The position numbers and the translations under genes are program-made. Shown one piece after another: positions 58,378 to 64,000 of a stretch of 64,000 nt of DNA. Numbering within the stretch: position 1 is the first letter of the stretch; every line of letters begins with the position of its first letter. Below the pieces are notes generated by a model. That model worked only from the letters and a program-made list of their open reading frames with translations, was not told the DNA's origin and did no database searches. This stretch comes from Gracilaria gracilis (taxonomy: Eukaryota; Rhodophyta; Florideophyceae; Gracilariales; Gracilariaceae). The stretch is from assembly GCA_030374805.1 (NCBI GenBank), contig JARGSG010000211.1, positions 434,001 through 498,000 on the forward strand. Reading direction: 5' to 3'.

Positions 58378-61263
58378 GTTCGGTGCGCAAAGGGGAGGGC
58401 GAGCAGACACGGCAAGAAAATGAACACAAGCGAGCGGAGCGGAAGACGGGATCGGGGAGGATGCGGTTCACAGCGCGGCGGGGATACCAACGGACTCGGG
58501 TGACAGAGGGTACGGAGCAACGAAAAGGGGAAAAGGCGAACGGGAGACGAGGGGGTGGGGGCGACGAAGAGGGAGATTGAGAGGGTGAATGGTTTCGCCC
58601 CGGTGCGAGTGGTGAAGCGAGGATGGTTGGTCGCGTGTTGAAGAGATGTTGGTGTGACAAAGGTGCAGCACGCGGTGAACAGGACGCGGGTGGAAGCAAA
58701 ACAAGAGAAGCGAAGCGAAAATGGGAAAAGTTGAAACGAAGAAAAGATGGATGTGTGGGTAGAGGGGTAAGTTGAATGGAGAACCGAAAGCGTGGGTCAC
58801 AGCACGGACGAGCTTGAAAGGGGTGACGGGGAAGATGGTGGCAAGCAGGGTGACAGCACGCGCGTGCAGCGCATGAGCAAGGTATGAGTATGCGAGAGAA
58901 GCAGTTTGGAGAGCGACACGATGAGGCGGCGGGTGGTAGCAAGTATGATGATGAAGAATGAACGTGCGCAAGGGGTGGGAGAACGAAGCGGTGGTACGTT
59001 TGGTGGGCGCTTCTGAGTATGCCAAACTGGGAAACAGGGTGTGGGTGTATGACTGGAGCGAGTGGGAACCGACGACGTGGAAACGAGAGTGGAACAGACA
59101 GCAAGACGAGGCGAGCACACGAGCGGCAAGTTACGCGGGAGGGGTTTGTGGGGAGCGCGGTAGAGGGGAGGGAAAAAGTAGTGGCGCGCGAGAGGGGAGG
59201 AAGGGGTGGGGGGGGGGACGAAGAAAAAGCGCGGGCGCCGTGAGAAGGGGAAGGGGAAGGGGGGAAGGACTAGAGGGGAGGAAGGGGGAGGGGGCGACGG
59301 GGCGACGGGGCGACGGGTAGCAAGCACACTGTTTGGACGGGCGAAAGACGTGTGCAGGAAATAGCGACAGGTACAGCTTTACAAGGGTATCGTACGGGGG
59401 GAATCACGGCGTCTGGCGCGCGCGCGAGAGAGTGCGCTCGAGAGGCGTTGCACGCGCGACGCGGAACAGAGCGGCGACGGTGAAGTTGGGGGGGGGGGGG
59501 GGGGGGGGGCACGCGAAGGGCGGCCGTGCACGAAAACACACACGGCCGAAAAGGGTCACATGGACCGTGTGCACGCGCGCCCACGGCAAGGGGCAAGTAG
59601 CGGGGCGTGCGGCGCGCGCGACAGAGAGCCGACGCCGCGGCTCATTGTTGCAGCGCGTTGCGGGGCGGCGCAGGCGAAGCGGCCCGCTGCCGAGGGCGCG
59701 AGCGCGCGGCGGTGGGAGGCGCGCTACCGAACGCTGGCCACGTGGCCACGGGCGGGGACGCTGATTGGGCGCGCACAAAGGGGCGCGCGCATGACGCGGC
59801 CACACTCGCTTTGCCGCGATGCATGGGCGCCGCTTTACAGCGCGCGTGCGCTGACAGGGTGCTGCGGTGGCGTGTCGAAGGGCAGCGCTGTCGGCTGCCG
59901 GTGGAAACCGCCACACGCGGCGCGGCGCGGGACGGACTGCGTGGGCCACGCACGTGGTGGCGCCTCGGACGGCGGCCGCTGCGACGGTGCCGACCATTGA
60001 GTGGCGCCGATGTGTGCGGCACGTCGGGCTGCGCACGTCGGCGCACCCGCGAGACAGCGGCGCATCTGTGCGAGCCGTAGAGCTCCGCTCCCGAGAGAGA
60101 CGCCTTGACCATGCCGCCGCCGTCTAAACTTATCCACCAGAGCCACGCAGTTCAACTCGCGCTGCAGCGGCGGCGCGTAGAGTTTAGCGTCGCGTTCGCG
60201 CGCGCACCGCCTTCCACTTGTGCGCGCGCGCTCGGCAAAACCAATTTTTCTCTTCTCGCATCTCGAGACCGCCGCCCGGCGCGTGTCGGCGCCACAATCC
60301 ATGAGCAACACGCAGCACGCAGCACGCGCGGCGCGCGTGTGCGCGTGCCTATCTTTTTCGCACAAAACTTGTCCAACGCTTGTGCCCCTCAACGGCGGAT
60401 AACTTTGCTTGCCTGCAGACTCTCATACGCAGCGAGGCACTGAGACCACATCCTTTGCTCGCTCACGTCACCGTCGCCCGCACGGCCGCACAGCCCCTCA
60501 TCAACCCGCCAGCACGTGATTTCACAAGTCGTTCGCCCGCCAAAGAGCGCTGCCACCGTCAGTGCGCGTTCACACTGTGAATTTGCTCGCCTCTTCTGTT
60601 TGGCCCTCGCCCACAACGAGCCATTATTAGATAGCGTTTTACCCTCGCCCCCACTCCGCGTCCTGTATGATAGCGTTAAATCCACTGCATTCTTGGCGCA
60701 ACCACTGTATCATACACTACCATCATCATCATGATCATGGCTTGCGTGCTGCCTTTTCTTCACCGTTCCGGCGCTCACCTTTCGTACCTTCTCAACCGCT
60801 GTAACCTGTGAACCTCACTCACTGAGGTGCTACACTTGTACAACAGTATGTATCCATTGCTTTACTTCAACCTCAACAGGTTGGCCAAAAAGTCCAACCA
60901 ACGTTTTAGAAACAACGGACAGCAGTTACACATCTACCTTCGAAGGTAACCCTTTACCGCTGTACAAGCAGCCATTTGCCCCCACCGTGGCAGCTCGTCC
61001 ACGCCGCAAACAAGCGACGTGCCTCCAATTAGTCCGAACCCCAGCTCCGTGTCCAGACTAAACTTTCAATTACAAGCCGCCTTCGTTCCCCGTTGATCAC
61101 CCTCTTCAAAAGCCGTTCAAATTGAACAACCCATCACGATTCACCAGCCATGCCAAGCCCCGCGCTCGTTCACCCCATCCACTCCCGACTAACGCCCACA
61201 GCCAGTAAAACATAACCGTCAAACGCAACGACAAAATCCAACCACCCGTATGAGCACCGCAGC
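58378..61263. other. Long intergenic region, very GC-rich in the middle
   Basis: About 2.9 kb with no confident gene. It probably contains the promoter and leader of the Cyc8-like gene (rich in CACC/TTCGC on the minus strand) and the upstream region of the secreted-protein gene. From ~59400 to ~60600 it is strongly GC-rich with GCGCGC words; frames over 100 codons on several strands arise from composition. It becomes AT-richer after 60600. Confidence 0.5.
59488..59509. repeat. 22-bp G homopolymer
   Basis: Uninterrupted run of 22 G on the plus strand, directly after GTGAAGTT. It can form G-quadruplex DNA and its length may be uncertain in the assembly. Confidence 0.9.
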
Positions 61264-62322
61264 ATGAAGCCCAGCAGAACAACATGTCTAACCTTCTTAC
61301 TCACCGTTCAGCTCATAGCAACTACTGTCGCCTCACCAGTCAACGAATTCCCCGAAATTCGTCATCAGCAAGATAACCACCACTACAAAAAGCTTTACGC
61401 AACATCCGATACATCACATGTGGCGGACCATTCTGACACTCGAGATGTATCACATACATCACCAAACGGCTTCAAACGATATAAATCGATGCATGACCGT
61501 CGTGATATGGGCGCCGACGATTTGAGAAGGGCGGCCAGACAGTCTCGAAGGGAGCAAGATACATCTCGTGAACAGCCATCCAATGCAAATGGCTGGCTAA
61601 CTTCCTTCACCAAACTGTTTGGTATAGGTGTCAATGAGGAAGACACTGAAAATGGTGCTGCTATAGATAATACCGACGATAAGTATGAAACCCATTCGTC
61701 TCAGGAGCGTCCCACCCATCAAGTGGAACCTGTGTCATTCAAACGAAACTTTGACCTAGACCCGCATCATCCAGCGGATTTCGGCAGCGAGGAAGAGATT
61801 CATACATCTTTGGTGGAACCCGAAACAGACACTGAAAAGGAATCAAAAGTAGCAATTCTAGACGACGACGAACTCATCTCCAAAACTGATCTGCAAGACC
61901 TAGTACGTCTGTTCCGTCGCATGTTTACAACGCTTGAAAAGGAACTCAATCAGACCAAAATCGCAGCACAAAATCAGCACCAATCCAGCACTAGCAACGA
62001 CCTAAACTCAGCCTTAGCGCAGGCGCAAGCGCTGAATCGCAGAAAGGAGCTAGACAGAAAAAGAGTGCTGGTACAGGCCAGCGGTGACGACGAAGCGCCG
62101 GAAAGAGAGGAAGAAGACGCCGACCACGAACAGCCGTCAGAGTTTCCCCTGGGAAGCCCTGCATACGAGAGCCGAAAGCGGATCATGAGAGGCCTGAACG
62201 GCGTCGTCGAGAAGGACCGTACCGTGAGACGTCGCGCCGTGCGCCATCACGGACGCACTCGGGATGATGATCGCGAGCACTTTTACCAGGCGATCAGCGC
62301 TGGCTTGCTGCCGTATTTGTGA
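61264..62322 (+). CDS. Secreted or lumenal hydrophilic protein, unknown function
   Basis: 352 residues from ATG 61264. A clear signal peptide (MKPSRTTCLTFLLTVQLIATTVAS, likely cut after VAS) is the only hydrophobic segment apart from a short GWLTSFTKLFGIG. The rest is highly charged, His/Asp/Arg/Glu-rich and probably disordered, with a predicted helix around DLQDLVRLFRRMFTTLEKELNQ, several dibasic sites and a run of RRR near the C-terminus. No domain recognised. It sits 252 bp upstream of the PMT gene in the same orientation. It is Ser/Thr-rich in places, so O-mannosylation is possible but not shown. Confidence 0.6.
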   Translation: MKPSRTTCLTFLLTVQLIATTVASPVNEFPEIRHQQDNHHYKKLYATSDTSHVADHSDTRDVSHTSPNGFKRYKSMHDRRDMGADDLRRAARQSRREQDTSREQPSNANGWLTSFTKLFGIGVNEEDTENGAAIDNTDDKYETHSSQERPTHQVEPVSFKRNFDLDPHHPADFGSEEEIHTSLVEPETDTEKESKVAILDDDELISKTDLQDLVRLFRRMFTTLEKELNQTKIAAQNQHQSSTSNDLNSALAQAQALNRRKELDRKRVLVQASGDDEAPEREEEDADHEQPSEFPLGSPAYESRKRIMRGLNGVVEKDRTVRRRAVRHHGRTRDDDREHFYQAISAGLLPYL

Positions 62323-62574
62323 GCACTTTAGCCAGCTAAGTGCAAATAGCACCAAACAATTGGTAATAATTACTTAGAGAATAGAGATTGACGATGATGC
62401 GGGCCGAAAGGAGACAGCAAAACTATTCTTCTTCGGCAACGGCCCGCACCGGATTGCAATTTAAAAAGACGGCCTCGCACCAGTGCAAAGTGATTGCCAT
62501 CTCTGTCATGTACATAGACGTCCATCAAACGAGCGTCTCCAGTCGTTTAGTTTCGATTTCTCGTCGATGTTGCA

Positions 62575-64000
62575 ATGGATTCGTCAAAGATGCGTCGTCG
62601 TAGGATCAAGCCTTCCAGGAAACCTAGCACTGTCTCCACATCTCGTCGCGTCTATGTAAAGCCATCCAGCTTCCTCGCTAAGGTATTACACGCATTTGGA
62701 ATACGCCCTCTCGGACCAGATGCCCCTCTTTCTCCGGATGAAAGAAAGCGACTTCGTACCAATGTGGTGGTTGCAATTGTGTTGTTCATCATCACGTTTT
62801 GTACACGCTTTTACAAACTTGCGCACCCGGCCAAGATAGGTATGTTATGGTTATCTTCTTTATGAGCACGTGCGTTTTAGGACGCCAGTGACTAACGCCT
62901 TGTCGCACGGCAGTCTTCGACGAGTTTCACTTTGCTGAGTTTATACATCATTATGTTCGCGGCGAGTATCTGTTTGACATTCATCCACCATTTGGCAAAC
63001 TAACTCTAACAGCCGTAGCGAAGCTGACTTCGTACAACCCAATCCCGTTCACGTTCGATCACCTTGGAAAGCCGTATGGTGACTTAAGCTACTATCCCCA
63101 GCGAGCGTTTTCCGCCACGCTTGGCTCGATGATTCCCAGTGTACTGTTCCTGACGTCTAGGATGCTGTCATTATCGATGGCCGTCTCGGTAACAACAGGC
63201 GCAATGGCTCTGTTTGACAATCTGCTATGTCTCGAATCTCGGCTCATTCTCACGGATGCGCAGCTGATTCTGTACATACAGCTTTCGTTGTTATTCGCCT
63301 TGTTAATGTGGAAGACACCGAAGAGTACGCCGAGACGATATATTTTTGTTGCGCTAACAGCTGTGTTTGGGGCATTTGCAGTTTCGACAAAATGGACGGC
63401 AATCGTGACACCTGGGATAATCGCAGTAGTCTCCCTGACCGGCATCGTATTTCCAAAAGCGCCGTTAGACGTAATAGAAATGATGCTGGCAGCAGCCATA
63501 GCCATTTGTATCTATACGGCTTCGTTCTGGGTTCATTTCTATCTTCTTCCAAATTCGGGACCAGGCGACGCGTTTATGCCAGTGGCGTTCAGAAGGACTT
63601 TGAATGGAAGCGAATTCTACGACCCCACTCAAGAAAGTCCAACGTTCGGGATGAACTTCCGATACCTGAATTGGGAAATGTTTCGAGCCAATCGAGATAT
63701 CACTGAACGACATCCGTGGGAATCAAAATGGTATGAATGGCTCTTGAACGCGCGTGGAATTCTGTACCTCGATGACGCAGCGCCAGATGGACTGAGGGAA
63801 CAGATCTATTTGCTAATGAACCCCGCGTTGTGTGTTGTAACGCTGGTGGGTGTGATTAGCTGCGCGCTGATGGTGATCAGCTCTCCATGGGCAATAACAA
63901 GACTGCGTCGAACTCAAGGCGGCGAGAAAGCCACGCTGTTGCGCGAACGCGTGATGCAAATGACGCTGTTTCTGATCGGGTGGGTGTTGAATCTTCTGCC
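62575..64000 (+). CDS. Protein O-mannosyltransferase (GT39), 5' part
   Basis: Exon 1 is 62575-62839 and exon 2 starts at 62914 and runs off the window; the intron is 62840-62913 (74 bp, donor GTATGT, branch GACTAAC, acceptor CGGCAG, phase 1). Joined, the frame reads HPAKIVFDEFHF, with the Asp-Glu pair of the first lumenal loop that is catalytic in yeast Pmt proteins, then GEYLFDIHPPFGKL, LLCLESRLILTD, STKWTAIVTPG and WVHFYLLPNSGPGDAFMP. An N-terminal basic cytosolic tail and first membrane span (VVVAIVLFIITFCTRF) precede. The enzyme uses dolichol-phosphate-mannose to mannosylate Ser/Thr in the ER. A MIR domain would be expected after the visible part. Confidence 0.9.

Noticed and set aside
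58370..59327. Several overlapping minus-strand frames of 170-245 codons upstream of the Cyc8-like gene
   Set aside because: Pro/Ser/Arg/His-rich composition in three registers at once; typical of a pyrimidine-rich leader, not of a gene.
59404..60443. Many frames over 100 codons on both strands
   Set aside because: Caused by very high GC content with few stop codons; no consistent register or motif.
1..64000. CRISPR arrays, bacterial operons, riboswitches, rho-independent terminators
   Set aside because: The window is eukaryotic nuclear DNA with spliceosomal introns, TATA boxes and LTR elements; no regularly spaced direct-repeat array was seen.

Overview
This is nuclear DNA of a eukaryote. 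Genes are mostly intronless or have a few short GT-AG introns (71, 115 and 74 bp found here, donors GTAAGT/GTATGT, branch-like CTAAC or ACTGAC). Products include a cyclin, a Cyc8/Ssn6-type TPR corepressor, an ER protein O-mannosyltransferase, a GT8 glycosyltransferase and an Mpv17/PMP22 protein. One product is a DUF2301-type membrane protein of the cyanobacterial/plastid kind behind a transit-peptide-like leader, so the host probably has a plastid. A red alga, or another lineage with few introns and a red-type plastid, fits best. This is inference from protein content; no organelle or rRNA sequence is present to confirm it.

Layout. 1-4.3 kb: cyclin, DUF2301 protein and, on the minus strand, a three-exon Mpv17 gene. 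5.0-34.9 kb: a large nest of transposable elements. A decayed PIF/Harbinger-like transposase gene was hit by an 11.6-kb chromovirus (family 1, 5393-16981, TSD GTTGT) and by a second chromovirus family (family 2, flank ATAAC). Family 2 is now a truncated forward piece (17604-22759) plus a full-length inverted copy (23058-34621). The last part of the Harbinger gene lies inverted between them, which shows that an inversion plus a deletion happened here. 36-37.8 kb: a lysine-rich H1-like protein with a duplicated C-terminal domain. 38.2-51 kb: a graveyard of 5'-truncated LINE tails. One of them holds both a 518-bp hAT-type MITE and a complete 2.9-kb hAT transposon with an intact 803-residue transposase, each with a perfect 8-bp TSD. 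A beta-propeller protein and a putative organellar membrane protein sit among them. 51.5-64 kb: GT8 glycosyltransferase, Cyc8-like corepressor, a secreted hydrophilic protein of unknown function and the 5' part of a PMT gene.

The observation most likely to be new is that both chromovirus families carry a long ORF on the antisense strand between pol and the 3' LTR. The two encoded proteins are recognisably homologous although the families are otherwise well diverged. This points to a conserved antisense-encoded protein of unknown function in these retroelements.
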